A program made the translations under genes and the position numbers. A DNA stretch of 64,000 nucleotides, from contig JAUHWT010000013.1 in the NCBI GenBank assembly GCA_030427145.1, forward strand, positions 1 through 64,000. The letters are read 5' to 3'. Origin of the DNA: Alphaproteobacteria bacterium (lineage in GTDB: Bacteria > Pseudomonadota > Alphaproteobacteria > Rhodobacterales > Rhodobacteraceae). The first letter of the stretch is position 1. Every line of letters begins with the position of its first letter. Shown here in pieces: positions 27,007 to 35,941 of this stretch. The notes below the pieces were generated by a model. The model was not told the origin of the DNA and did no database searches. It was given only the letters and a program-made list of their open reading frames with translations.

Positions 27007-27785
27007 AACCGCACCAGCGCCCGGCTCTCAATACTTCTGCGAATAGTAGTCACGGACGGATCCTCGACCAGGTCAATGGCACTGTGCCCAACCGGAGGAC
27101 GCCCGGAACTGTCGTAGATGTTGAAATACACGACCTCATCCGGCCGCATCCGCGACAGGTAAACCCATTCCTGCCCCTCATCAGCGGCCAGACCCATGAT
27201 CCGCCCCCGCCGGTCGGGATAGATCAGGTCAATCTCAATCCAGTCCTCGTCCTTCACTGTCGACGGCCGCACAAACCCAAGCGGCGCGCTGTTGATCGCA
27301 TCGCCCACCGGTCGCCAGACATTGATGAACGCATACCGACCTTTCGACCATTCCGCCGCCGTCTCCGCGCCAAGAATGTCCACCAGCCGCTGCTCCGCTC
27401 CGTCCGTGCTGTAGTCGCTGTGAACATGCCGCGCCGGCCGCCGGGTGGCCTCGGGGTCGTCCACCCGCACGGTATGGTCAAACACCATCACTTCCCGCGC
27501 GCTGGTCTCACGCCGAAGCATGTCTTTCAACTCACGGTCATAGGTCGTGGTCCAGACCGTCGCGTCCGCCTCGAAATCCCCAACCGCGCTGGGCAGGGTC
27601 AGAAACGCAAATCCGTCGCGCTCAAATTCCGCGGACGCCAGGCCCCCGCGCAAATCCGTCAACGCCACCTCGGCGGCAGAGAATTCCGGAGAAATCACGT
27701 TCCCCACGATACCGCCCGCGTCAATTTCAAACGCCTGACGTCCGGGCTTGTGAACGTGGTAGTTTACGGTTCCCGTGCTGGACAT
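27003..27785 (-). CDS. CmcJ/NvfI (AsaB, GA4-desaturase) family dioxygenase
   Basis: 260 residues. The fold is recognised from the HVHSDYS iron-ligand motif (HxD), FINVWRPVGDAINSAPLGF, and PDEVVYFNIYDSSGRPPVGH, which supplies the distal His. Members are non-haem iron, 2-oxoglutarate enzymes that tailor natural products (cephamycin CmcJ, novofumigatonin NvfI, gibberellin GA4 desaturase, AsaB). The ATG at 27785 has AAAGGAG upstream and is preferred over 27857. It leads an operon with an LLM enzyme and an SDR. No biosynthetic scaffold enzyme is nearby, so a catabolic or detoxifying role is possible. Confidence 0.78.
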   Translation of the reverse strand: MSSTGTVNYHVHKPGRQAFEIDAGGIVGNVISPEFSAAEVALTDLRGGLASAEFERDGFAFLTLPSAVGDFEADATVWTTTYDRELKDMLRRETSAREVMVFDHTVRVDDPEATRRPARHVHSDYSTDGAEQRLVDILGAETAAEWSKGRYAFINVWRPVGDAINSAPLGFVRPSTVKDEDWIEIDLIYPDRRGRIMGLAADEGQEWVYLSRMRPDEVVYFNIYDSSGRPPVGHSAIDLVEDPSVTTIRRSIESRALVRF

Positions 27786-27920
27786 GACATATCTCCTTTC
27801 AGGGTAGTGCGGCCGGTACGTAGTCCGGCAATCAGTCCTCACCGGTCGTAGGGACATCAGGAACGGAACGGCAGGTCATCTGGCGTTTCCTCTCGCGTAT
27901 GTTCGTGAATGACTTTGGGC

Positions 27921-28628
27921 CTAGAACCAGCTAACGGTGTCTTCCATCGACCGGCGAGTTTTCGGGTATTCCGGATCTTTCGCGCGGTATCCAAACGCAA
28001 ACATCACCGCCGGCTTCCACTTTGACGTGTCGACGCCGAAATGCTCCTCCAGCGTCTCGGTGGTGCGCGCCATGTCGAAGCCTTCAATCGGACAGCTGTC
28101 GACACCCAGTAGGGCACCCGCCGTCATCATGTTGGCCAGAACGATATAGGCCTGCTTGCCCGCCCAGTCCGTGATCTCGCGGTCGGTGGTGATGTTGTGG
28201 TCCGTGGTCTGGAACCTGCCATAGGCACCGTTGAATATCTCAATGACCTCTTCGGGCAGCTGTTTGACGTTGCGATAGTGGTCCACGAGGTAATCCGACC
28301 CCGCCGTCATGGTCTCCGAGGTGCTGGCCAGAATGATGCCAAAATGGCTGGCCGTGCCAAGCTGCCCGGTGGTGCCGCTCATCATGCCGTTGGCGCCCCA
28401 GGAAAACTCCCGGAAAAGCTCGCGTTTCTCCGGCGACTGGATCATAAGGATTTTAAACGGCTCATGTCCGAAAGAGGTTGGCGACAGGCGTCCGGCCTCA
28501 AGAATGGTCTCAAAATCCTGCTCATCCACCCTGCGCTCCGCATCGAACACCTTCGTTGCGTGACGGAAGTTGAAGGAGTCGATGATCTGCGTGTTAACGT
28601 CCGGGGCTATGTTGGTCATTTGGTTCAT
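27921..28628 (-). CDS. Nitroreductase-family flavoprotein (NfsB-like)
   Basis: 235 residues. The FMN-binding N-terminus is SFNFRHATKVFDAERRVDEQDFETILEAGRLSPTSFGHEPFK, and the C-terminus has GVDSCPIEGFD and FGYRAKDPEYPKTRR, matching NAD(P)H-dependent nitroreductases of the NfsB/YfkO kind. It reduces nitroaromatics, quinones or flavin. It is divergent from a LysR gene that probably controls it, and is 135 bases upstream of the CmcJ-type operon on the same strand. Confidence 0.88.
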   Translation of the reverse strand: MNQMTNIAPDVNTQIIDSFNFRHATKVFDAERRVDEQDFETILEAGRLSPTSFGHEPFKILMIQSPEKRELFREFSWGANGMMSGTTGQLGTASHFGIILASTSETMTAGSDYLVDHYRNVKQLPEEVIEIFNGAYGRFQTTDHNITTDREITDWAGKQAYIVLANMMTAGALLGVDSCPIEGFDMARTTETLEEHFGVDTSKWKPAVMFAFGYRAKDPEYPKTRRSMEDTVSWF

Positions 28629-28739
28629 GTGTCGCTCTTTCGCGGGAAATGTGTCGGTTGTGGAGCAACATATCTCTTGCGTATCGGTGTAAAACCGGGC
28701 GTAGCTTGAGTTCAGTTTTCGGGTTTCGGATATAATAAA

Positions 28740-29645
28740 ATGGATACTTCCAGCCTGCGCCTCTTCGTCATGGCCGCCGAACGGCTGAACATCAGTGCCG
28801 CGGGGCGGGCGCTGGGCCTGGCACCCGCGGTCGCCAGCGCGCGCCTTGCCAAACTCGAAACCGAACTGGGCGTGGAACTGATGCGGCGCACCACCCGCAA
28901 GGTCTCGCTTTCCATCGAGGGCTCGGATTTCCTGCCCTATGCCCGCGAGATCCTCGCACAGGCCGACGCCGCCCGCGCCATTCTCGGCGGCAAGGATACC
29001 GGCCCAAAGGGAACGCTACGCTTCGCCGCCCCCAGCACCTTTGCGCAACTGCACATCATGCCGCTGCTGCCCGCGTTTCACGCGCAGTATCCCGACCTCA
29101 CCCTTGATTTGCGCCTGTCCGATACCCGCTTCGACGCCATCGAGGGCAGCTTCGACCTCGCCCTGCGCAGCGCGCCGCTGACTGACAGCAGCCTGAAGGG
29201 TCGCAAACTCTCCGACGACAAACGCGTCCTTTGCGCCTCACCGGATTACCTGGCCCGCCACGGAACGCCGGAAACGCCGAACGACCTAAACGGTCATCAC
29301 CTCATCGCCTGGAGCAGTGCCAAACCCCGCGGTCTGATCAGCGACGCGGGCGAAACCTTCACACTTGATCCCGCCACCATGATCTGCCGCACCCTTGTCG
29401 ATGATGGCGACGCCCAGCGCGAAGCAACCATCGCGGGCGCGGGACTGTCCATCAACTCACTCTGGAGCGTCACCCACGAATTGGAAGCAGGCCGCCTGAC
29501 CCACGTCCTCCCCGGCTGGCACCTCAATCAACCCACCGTGCTATGGCTCGTCTACCCCCGATCGAACGTGCTGACGCCCAAGACCCGCATCTTCATGGAC
29601 TTCCTCATCCGCCACCTCGGCAACCGCCCCGAATGGTCCGCCTGA
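28740..29645 (+). CDS. LysR-family regulator beside nitroreductase
   Basis: 301 residues. The helix-turn-helix is NISAAGRALGLAPAVASARLAKLETELG, and the effector domain begins near GTLRFAAPSTF; the pattern RRTTRKVSLSIEG places it in the large AaeR/CrgA-like group. It shares a 111-base space with the divergent nitroreductase gene and so probably regulates it in response to an electrophile or aromatic compound. No clear Shine-Dalgarno sequence precedes the ATG. Confidence 0.85.
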   Translation: MDTSSLRLFVMAAERLNISAAGRALGLAPAVASARLAKLETELGVELMRRTTRKVSLSIEGSDFLPYAREILAQADAARAILGGKDTGPKGTLRFAAPSTFAQLHIMPLLPAFHAQYPDLTLDLRLSDTRFDAIEGSFDLALRSAPLTDSSLKGRKLSDDKRVLCASPDYLARHGTPETPNDLNGHHLIAWSSAKPRGLISDAGETFTLDPATMICRTLVDDGDAQREATIAGAGLSINSLWSVTHELEAGRLTHVLPGWHLNQPTVLWLVYPRSNVLTPKTRIFMDFLIRHLGNRPEWSA

Positions 29646-29658
29646 CCGCGGGCGTGCC

Positions 29659-30570
29659 TCAGGACGAACTCAACAACCAGTCGTGGACCAGCTTCGCCCG
29701 TTCCGAGGCGTGCGGGTGCAGCTTCACGTAGAAATCCTCCTTCGTGTCCACCTCATCCGGCAACAGTGGCACCAGATCACCCGCCTCCAGATGACGGCGG
29801 GTCAGCGCAACCCAGCCCAGCACCGCGCCCATGTCGTCCCGAGCGGCCTGCAGGGCAATCATGTAGCTGTTCACGCTATGGCTCTGCTTAACCGGACCGT
29901 CATAACCCAAAGCATGAAACCAGTCGGCCCACCGGGTCCAGGCCGCCACCGTATCCGAATGGATCAGCGGCACCCGCGCCAGATCCTCCGGCGTCCTGAC
30001 TGGATGTGCCCGCGCAAACTCCGGACTGCCGAGCGCCATGATCCGGTCATGGAACAGCACCGTGCAGGCCCCGGTCTCGCGTTTCAGATTGCCATAGCGG
30101 ATGCTCAGGTCGCAGTCGGACGGGTCGTGGTCAGTGTCGGTGACGATCTGGCTCACGGAAATATCCCCGTGCCGTTTCCAGAACTGCGCCAGCTTCGGGG
30201 TCAGCCACAGGGCACTCACCGCCGTTGTCACCCGCACCGTCACCGAGGCCATGTGTGCGCGCTGCCGCAACTGGTCCACCGCGTCACCCATCGCCTCAAA
30301 CCCGCGCTGCAGGGCGACCAGCAGGTAAGCCCCCGTTTCGGTCAGTTCCACCCCCCGGTGATGCCGCCGAAACAGCACACAGCGCAGGTCCGCCTCCAGC
30401 GCCTTCACCTGATGACTGATCGCGGCCGGGGTCACGTTCAGCTCCCGGGCCGCGGGCTTGAACCCCACATGCCGCGCGGCCGCCTCAAAGGCCACAAGCG
30501 CGCTCATCGGGGGCAGGTCATAGGGGCGCTTGGGCAAATCAACCTCACTTCCAGGTCCACTGAAGTCCAT
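29659..30570 (-). CDS. GcvA-type LysR-family regulator
   Basis: 303 residues. LPPMSALVAFEAAARHVGFKPAARELNVTPAAISHQVKALE is the typical GcvA-subgroup N-terminus. The chosen ATG at 30570 has GAGGG directly against it, which is poor spacing; a start at 30507 (MSALVAF) would truncate the conserved LPP lead-in. It is divergent from the mttB-like operon across 150 bases and is the obvious candidate regulator of that operon. It converges on the preceding LysR gene with 13 bases between stops. Confidence 0.85.
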   Translation of the reverse strand: MDFSGPGSEVDLPKRPYDLPPMSALVAFEAAARHVGFKPAARELNVTPAAISHQVKALEADLRCVLFRRHHRGVELTETGAYLLVALQRGFEAMGDAVDQLRQRAHMASVTVRVTTAVSALWLTPKLAQFWKRHGDISVSQIVTDTDHDPSDCDLSIRYGNLKRETGACTVLFHDRIMALGSPEFARAHPVRTPEDLARVPLIHSDTVAAWTRWADWFHALGYDGPVKQSHSVNSYMIALQAARDDMGAVLGWVALTRRHLEAGDLVPLLPDEVDTKEDFYVKLHPHASERAKLVHDWLLSSS

Positions 30571-30720
30571 CCCTCAGGGGTTCGGGCGAATCCTCGCATT
30601 ACTTCAGCTAAGCCTGCAACAGAAATTTGGATATTGCGTGACACCGCCCGGCGCGAAACCGTGGGTCAGTCCGTCGGGCCGCGCTGTGGCCCCGACCGCA
30701 CGCAAAGGGAGGTCAGGCCA

Positions 30721-32298
30721 ATGACAAAACACGAAACCGTCAAAGCCCCAACCCGACGATCCCGCCGCAGCCGCGCGGGCTCCTCCACCCGCAGCGCCGC
30801 CCCCGGCGACAATCCACACCTGCGCGTTCCATACATCACACGCAAAATCCCCACCTACGACCTGCTTGGCGGGGACGCGCTCGAACGTATCGAACATACC
30901 GCCGACCGCATCCTGGCCGAAATCGGCATAGAGGTCCGTGGCGATGCCGAGGCCGTGCGTCTCTACCGCGAGGCCGGTGCCAAAGTCACACCGCAGGGCG
31001 GGGAGGCTGACCGGGTCCGGTTCGAGCCTGGCATGCTGCGCGAAATCCTCAAGACCGCCCCGGCACGTTTCACCCAGCACGCCCGTAACCCCGCCAACAC
31101 CGTCGAGATCGGCGGCGACGCCGTGGTCTTCGCCCCATCCTACGGCTCGCCCTTCGTCATGGATCTGGACAGCGGCCGCCGCTACGGCACTATCGCGGAC
31201 TTTGAAAACCTGGTACGTCTGGGTCAGTCCTCCCCCTGGATGCACCATTCCGGCGGCACGATCTGCGAACCCACCGACGTCCCCGTCAACAAGCGCCATC
31301 TCGACATGGTCTTCGCCCATATGCGCTATTCCGACCGCGCTTTCCTCGGCTCGATCACCGCACCGGAACGCGCCGCCGACAGCATTGAGATGTGCCGCAT
31401 CCTGTTCGGCGCGGAGTTTGTGGACACCCACTGCGTCATCATGGGCAATTTCAACACGACATCCCCGCTCGTCCTCGATGGCGTCACCACCGCCGGCATC
31501 CGCACCTACGCGGAGGCGGGGCAGGGCTCCATCCACCTGCCGTTCCTGCTCGGCGGGGCCGTCTCGCCCCTGACCATGCCGGGCGCGGTGGCGCAGTGCC
31601 TGGCCGAGTCCATGGCCTCCTGCGCCCTCACCCAGCTTGTCCGCCCCGGCGCTCCGACGATCCTGGCCGGGTTTCTGTCCTCCATGTCCCTGCGCTCCGG
31701 TTCGCCCACTTTCGGCACGCCCGAACCCGCGCTGGGCTCGCTTGTCATGGGTCAGCTGGCCCGGCGCCTGAATCTGCCCCTGCGCTGCGCCGGAAATTTC
31801 AGCACCTCCAAGCGCCCTGACGGCCAGGCCATGCAGCAGGCGATGATGTCGATGATGTCCGCAGTGCAGGGCGGCGCGAACTACGTCCTGCACTCCGCCG
31901 GTTTCCTTGATGGCCTTCTGTCCATGTCCTACGAGAAATTCGTGATGGATTGCGACTTGGCCGGCGCGCTGCACTCCTATCTGGGCGGTCTTGAGGTCAC
32001 CGACGACACGCTGGGTTTCGAGGCCCTGGCGCAGTACGGTCCAGGGGAACATCTCTTTGGCACGGAGCACACCCTGCGCCACTACACGACCGCCTACTGG
32101 GACAGCGCCCTGAACGACGACCAGCCTTTCGAGACCTGGGACGAGCAGGGCGGCATCGACTACGCCCACCGGGCCAACTCCCGCTGGAAGCAGATCCTGC
32201 GCGATTATGAGGCTCCGCCCATGGATGAGGGCATTGAGGAACAGCTGAAGGATTTCATCGCCCGCAAAAAAGCCTCCATGCCCGACGCATGGTACTGA
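30721..32298 (+). CDS. MttB-superfamily methyltransferase (non-pyrrolysine), first paralogue
   Basis: 525 residues, full length for the trimethylamine methyltransferase (MttB) family with no internal TAG codon, hence a non-pyrrolysine member. Features: a basic N-terminus (RRSRRSRAGSSTR), HARNPANTVEIGG, a TIM-barrel core with HHSGGTICEPTDVP and GANYVLHSAGFLDG, and a C-terminal segment ending IARKKASMPDAWY. A very long open frame upstream is ignored because AAAGGGAGG lies just before the ATG at 30721. Non-Pyl MttB proteins such as MtgB demethylate glycine betaine or other quaternary amines onto a corrinoid protein. No corrinoid protein gene is present here; the substrate is unassigned. Confidence 0.87.
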   Translation: MTKHETVKAPTRRSRRSRAGSSTRSAAPGDNPHLRVPYITRKIPTYDLLGGDALERIEHTADRILAEIGIEVRGDAEAVRLYREAGAKVTPQGGEADRVRFEPGMLREILKTAPARFTQHARNPANTVEIGGDAVVFAPSYGSPFVMDLDSGRRYGTIADFENLVRLGQSSPWMHHSGGTICEPTDVPVNKRHLDMVFAHMRYSDRAFLGSITAPERAADSIEMCRILFGAEFVDTHCVIMGNFNTTSPLVLDGVTTAGIRTYAEAGQGSIHLPFLLGGAVSPLTMPGAVAQCLAESMASCALTQLVRPGAPTILAGFLSSMSLRSGSPTFGTPEPALGSLVMGQLARRLNLPLRCAGNFSTSKRPDGQAMQQAMMSMMSAVQGGANYVLHSAGFLDGLLSMSYEKFVMDCDLAGALHSYLGGLEVTDDTLGFEALAQYGPGEHLFGTEHTLRHYTTAYWDSALNDDQPFETWDEQGGIDYAHRANSRWKQILRDYEAPPMDEGIEEQLKDFIARKKASMPDAWY

Positions 32299-32315
32299 CG
32301 ACCAGGAAGCCAGCC

Positions 32316-34361
32316 ATGTCCAGCGACCCCCTTCTCCAGCCTTACCAGCTGAGGCATCTCACCCTGCGCAACCGCATCATGACCACCAGTCATGAACCGG
32401 CCTATCCCGAGGACGGAATGCCAAAGGAGCGTTACGCCGCCTACCACGCCGAACGCGCCAAAGCGGGCGTGGCACTCGCCATGACCGCAGGCTCCGCCGC
32501 CGTCTCAAAAGACAGCCCGCCCGTTTTCAACAACATTCTGGCCTACCGCGACGAGGTCGTGCCCTGGATCAAAAACCTCACCGATGCCTGCCACGACCAC
32601 GGCTGCGCGGTGATGATCCAGCTCACCCATCTTGGCCGCCGCACCGCCTGGAATAAGGGTGACTGGCTGCCGTCTGTCTCCTCCTCCAAACACCGCGAAC
32701 CCGCCCACCGCGCCTTTCCCAAACTGGCCGAGGACTGGGACATCGAGCGCATCATACAGGACTTCGCCGACGCCACCGAACGGATGAAGGCGGGCGGCAT
32801 GGACGGTATCGAGCTTCAGGTCTACGGCCACCTGCTCGACCAGTTCTGGTCGCCCCTCACCAACGATCTCGACGGCCCCTATGGCGGCCGAACCCTCGAC
32901 AGCCGCATGAAAATCGTCCTGGACGTGCTCAGCGGCATCCGCAAACGGGTCGGCCCGGATTTCATCGTCGGCATCCGCTACACCGCCGACGAGGCCGAGG
33001 CCGACGGCATCACGCCCGATGAAGGCATCGAGATCTCCAAACGCCTGGCCGACACCGGCATGGTCGACTTCCTCAACGTCATCCGCGGCCGCATCCATAC
33101 CGATCCCGCCATGACCGACGTGATCCCCGTCCAGGGCATGAAAAACGCCCCCCATCTCGATTTCGCGGGCGAGGTCCGCAAGGCCACCGGCATGCCAACC
33201 TTCCACGCCGCCAAAATCCCCGACGTCGCGACTGCCCGCCACGCGGTTCAGGCCGGTCTGCTCGACATGGTCGGCATGACCCGCGCCCATATGGCCGACC
33301 CGCATATCGTGCGCAAAATCATTGAGGGCCGCGAGGATGACATCCGCCCCTGCGTCGGCGCGACCTACTGCCTCGACCGCATTTATGCCGCGGGGGAGGC
33401 GCTCTGCATCCACAACCCGGCAACGGGCCGCGAACTCACCGTGCCCCATGAAATCACGCCCGCCGCCCAAAGCCGCCGGGTCGTGATTGTTGGCGCGGGA
33501 CCCGCAGGCCTGGAGGCCGCCCGCGTCGCCGCAGAAAGGGGCCACTCCGTCACCGTGTTCGAGGCACAGCCCGATCCAGGAGGGCAGGTCCGCCTGACCG
33601 CCCTCAACCCGCGCCGCCGCGAAATGATCTCGATCATCGACTGGCGCATGTCGCAATGCGCCGCCCGCGACGTGGAACTCCACTTCAACACCTGGGCCGA
33701 GGCCGATGACGTCACCGCCCTCAACCCTGAAGTCGTCATCATCGCCACCGGCGGCCTGCCCAACACCGAACTGTTCGAGAGCCGAAAGGATCAGGATCTT
33801 GTCGTCACCGCCTGGGACATCATCTCCGGCGACGTCAAACCCGGCCAGGATATCCTGATCTACGACGAAAGCGGCGATCACCCCGCGCTCATGGCCGCCG
33901 AGGTTGCCGCGAATGCCGGCGCAAAGGTGGAGATCATGACCCCCGACCGCACCTTCGCTCCCGACATCATGGGCATGAACCTCGTGCCCTACATGCGCGC
34001 GCTCCAGGACAGGGACGTCACCTTCACCGTCACACGCCGCCTCCGGGATGTCACCCGCGAGGGCAACCGCCTCAAGGCCATCATTGGCACCGATTACAGC
34101 GGTTTCACCAGCGAAAAGACATATGACCAGGTCGTGGTGAACTACGGCACAATGCCGCTAGACGACCTCTATTTCGAACTCCGGCCACTGTCGTCGAATG
34201 CCGGCGCCGTCGACTACGACGCCCTGATCGACGGAAGCCCACAGGACGTCACCCGCAACCCGTCCGGCGGTTTCCAGCTGTTTCGCATCGGAGACGCCGT
34301 CAGCGCCCGCAACACCCACGCCGCCATCTACGACGCCCTGCGCCTCGTGAAAGACATCTGA
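32316..34361 (+). CDS. DgcA/StcD/TMADH-like flavin oxidoreductase (probable N-demethylase)
   Basis: 681 residues with an old-yellow-enzyme-type FMN barrel (1-340), a cluster-binding linker and a C-terminal pyridine-nucleotide-disulfide domain (VVIVGAGPAGLEAARVAAERG, about 387-405). This is the architecture of trimethylamine dehydrogenase, 2,4-dienoyl-CoA reductase and the dimethylglycine (DgcA) and stachydrine (StcD) demethylases. The linker has C346, C352 and C364 where TMADH has four cysteines; the second position is A349. AGGAAG precedes the ATG at 32316. It sits between two mttB-like genes, which points to oxidative demethylation of a methylated amine. Confidence 0.82.
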   Translation: MSSDPLLQPYQLRHLTLRNRIMTTSHEPAYPEDGMPKERYAAYHAERAKAGVALAMTAGSAAVSKDSPPVFNNILAYRDEVVPWIKNLTDACHDHGCAVMIQLTHLGRRTAWNKGDWLPSVSSSKHREPAHRAFPKLAEDWDIERIIQDFADATERMKAGGMDGIELQVYGHLLDQFWSPLTNDLDGPYGGRTLDSRMKIVLDVLSGIRKRVGPDFIVGIRYTADEAEADGITPDEGIEISKRLADTGMVDFLNVIRGRIHTDPAMTDVIPVQGMKNAPHLDFAGEVRKATGMPTFHAAKIPDVATARHAVQAGLLDMVGMTRAHMADPHIVRKIIEGREDDIRPCVGATYCLDRIYAAGEALCIHNPATGRELTVPHEITPAAQSRRVVIVGAGPAGLEAARVAAERGHSVTVFEAQPDPGGQVRLTALNPRRREMISIIDWRMSQCAARDVELHFNTWAEADDVTALNPEVVIIATGGLPNTELFESRKDQDLVVTAWDIISGDVKPGQDILIYDESGDHPALMAAEVAANAGAKVEIMTPDRTFAPDIMGMNLVPYMRALQDRDVTFTVTRRLRDVTREGNRLKAIIGTDYSGFTSEKTYDQVVVNYGTMPLDDLYFELRPLSSNAGAVDYDALIDGSPQDVTRNPSGGFQLFRIGDAVSARNTHAAIYDALRLVKDI

Positions 34362-34380
34362 TGCCCAGGATGCCACGCCC

Positions 34381-35937
34381 ATGAACCAGCAATCCCCCAG
34401 GCTCCGCTCCCGCGCCGGTGGCCGCAGCGCCCGCCGCAGCATTCGCTCGAAACGGGACGTCGCCATGCTCCCGGGCCTGAAAAACACCCTGCCGCTCTGC
34501 GAGGTGATGGACGGCGCCGGGGTCGAACGCATTGACGCCGCCTCCATGGACATCCTCGAAAACGTGGGCGTCGTCTTCCGCGATCCCATCGCCCTCGACG
34601 ACTGGCGCAGGGCCGGGGCCAAAGTTACCGGCGAACGCGTCCACCTCGACCGCGACCTTGTCCGCGACCTCATCGCCACCATCCCTGCAGGCTTCATGTA
34701 TCACGCCCGCAACCCGGCCAACAACGTCGCGCTGGGCGGTCGTCAGGCCGTCTTCGTCCCGATGACCGGAGCGCCCTATATCCGCGACCTTGAGGACACC
34801 CGGCGCAATCCGACTCTCGAAGACCTTGCGATGTTCCACAAACTCAGCCACATGAGCCCCGCGCTGCACTCCACCGCGCACCACATTGTTGAGCCTTACG
34901 ACCACCCGATCAGCCACCGCCACCTGCGCATCACGTATTCCTCCATGAAACATTCCGACAAAATGTTCATGGGCATGACCACCAGCCCCAAAAACGCCGA
35001 GGACGTCATGGAAATATGCGCCATCCTCTTTGGCGCGGAGTTCATGGAAACCCATCCGGTCACCACCGGCAACTGCAACGGCAACTCACCACTCGTCTGG
35101 GACGAGACCATGCTCGGCGCCATGCGCGCCTTCTGCCGTCGCAACCAGCCCGTGCTCTGCTCGCCTTTCGTGCTCGGTGGCGCCAACACGCCCGCCTCCG
35201 TCCCGGCCACGGTCGCCCAACTCAACGCCGAGGCGCTGGCGGCACTCGCCTACACTCAGGTCATCCGCCGCGGCGCCCCGGCGATCTATGGCCACTACCT
35301 CGCCACCGTCTCCATGAAATCCGGCGCGCCCATGGCGGGCACCCCGGAGATCAGCCTGATGAACTTCATGATTGGCCAGATGGCCCGCCATTACGGCATC
35401 CCCTGGCGCACGTCCAACACGCTCGGCGGGGCCAAGACCTTCGATGCCCAAGCCGGTTACGAGAGCGCCACAACCCTCTCCGCCGTGATGCACGCCGGCG
35501 CAAACTACATTTGGCATTCCGCCGGCTGGAACGAGGCCGGGATGCACTGCTCCGTTGCCAAATTCGTGGTTGATGCCGAACAGTGCGCCATGGCTTACCG
35601 CATGGCAGAGGGCCCAAAATGGGACGATTTCGACGCGGCCCTCGCTGCTGTCCCGGATGTCGGCCCTGGCGGTCACTATCTCGGTCACCCGCACACCCAG
35701 GAAAACTTCCAGACCGCGTATTTCATGCCTGACCTGTTTGATAACAATTCCATCGAACAGTGGACGGCCGAGGGCTCAAGAGAAATCACCGCCCGCGCTC
35801 TGGAGCACGCCCGCACCCTGCTGGCCGACTATGAGGAACCGAAATTGGATGAGGCCTTAAACGAGGCTCTTCTTGACTACATCGCACGGCGCGAGCGCGA
35901 AATTCCCGCCATGGACGCGCTGAACCAGGAACACTGA
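34381..35937 (+). CDS. MttB-superfamily methyltransferase (non-pyrrolysine), second paralogue
   Basis: 518 residues, paralogous to the gene at 30721 (shared HARNPANNVALGG, MEICAILFGAEF, GANYIWHSAGWNEAG) but clearly diverged. It also has an Arg-rich N-terminus (RLRSRAGGRSARRS) and no in-frame TAG. It follows the flavin demethylase by 19 bases on the same strand, completing a three-gene operon. Two diverged methyltransferases around one demethylase suggests different methyl donors or a stepwise route. The methyl acceptor (corrinoid protein or other) is not encoded in the window. Confidence 0.87.
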   Translation: MNQQSPRLRSRAGGRSARRSIRSKRDVAMLPGLKNTLPLCEVMDGAGVERIDAASMDILENVGVVFRDPIALDDWRRAGAKVTGERVHLDRDLVRDLIATIPAGFMYHARNPANNVALGGRQAVFVPMTGAPYIRDLEDTRRNPTLEDLAMFHKLSHMSPALHSTAHHIVEPYDHPISHRHLRITYSSMKHSDKMFMGMTTSPKNAEDVMEICAILFGAEFMETHPVTTGNCNGNSPLVWDETMLGAMRAFCRRNQPVLCSPFVLGGANTPASVPATVAQLNAEALAALAYTQVIRRGAPAIYGHYLATVSMKSGAPMAGTPEISLMNFMIGQMARHYGIPWRTSNTLGGAKTFDAQAGYESATTLSAVMHAGANYIWHSAGWNEAGMHCSVAKFVVDAEQCAMAYRMAEGPKWDDFDAALAAVPDVGPGGHYLGHPHTQENFQTAYFMPDLFDNNSIEQWTAEGSREITARALEHARTLLADYEEPKLDEALNEALLDYIARREREIPAMDALNQEH

Positions 35938-35941
35938 CACC

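Noticed and set aside
29683-30720. Upstream extension of the first mttB-like frame by about 346 codons
   Set aside because: The extension is antisense to the GcvA-type regulator gene and lacks similarity to MttB. A strong ribosome site precedes the ATG at 30721.
32505-33881. 458-codon open frame on the minus strand
   Set aside because: Antisense to the flavin demethylase gene, which has full domain support; the shadow is Gly/Ala/Asp/His-rich without motifs.
30721-35937. Possible pyrrolysine-encoding mttB genes
   Set aside because: Both frames are full length with no in-frame TAG, and no pyl genes or tRNA-Pyl are seen.
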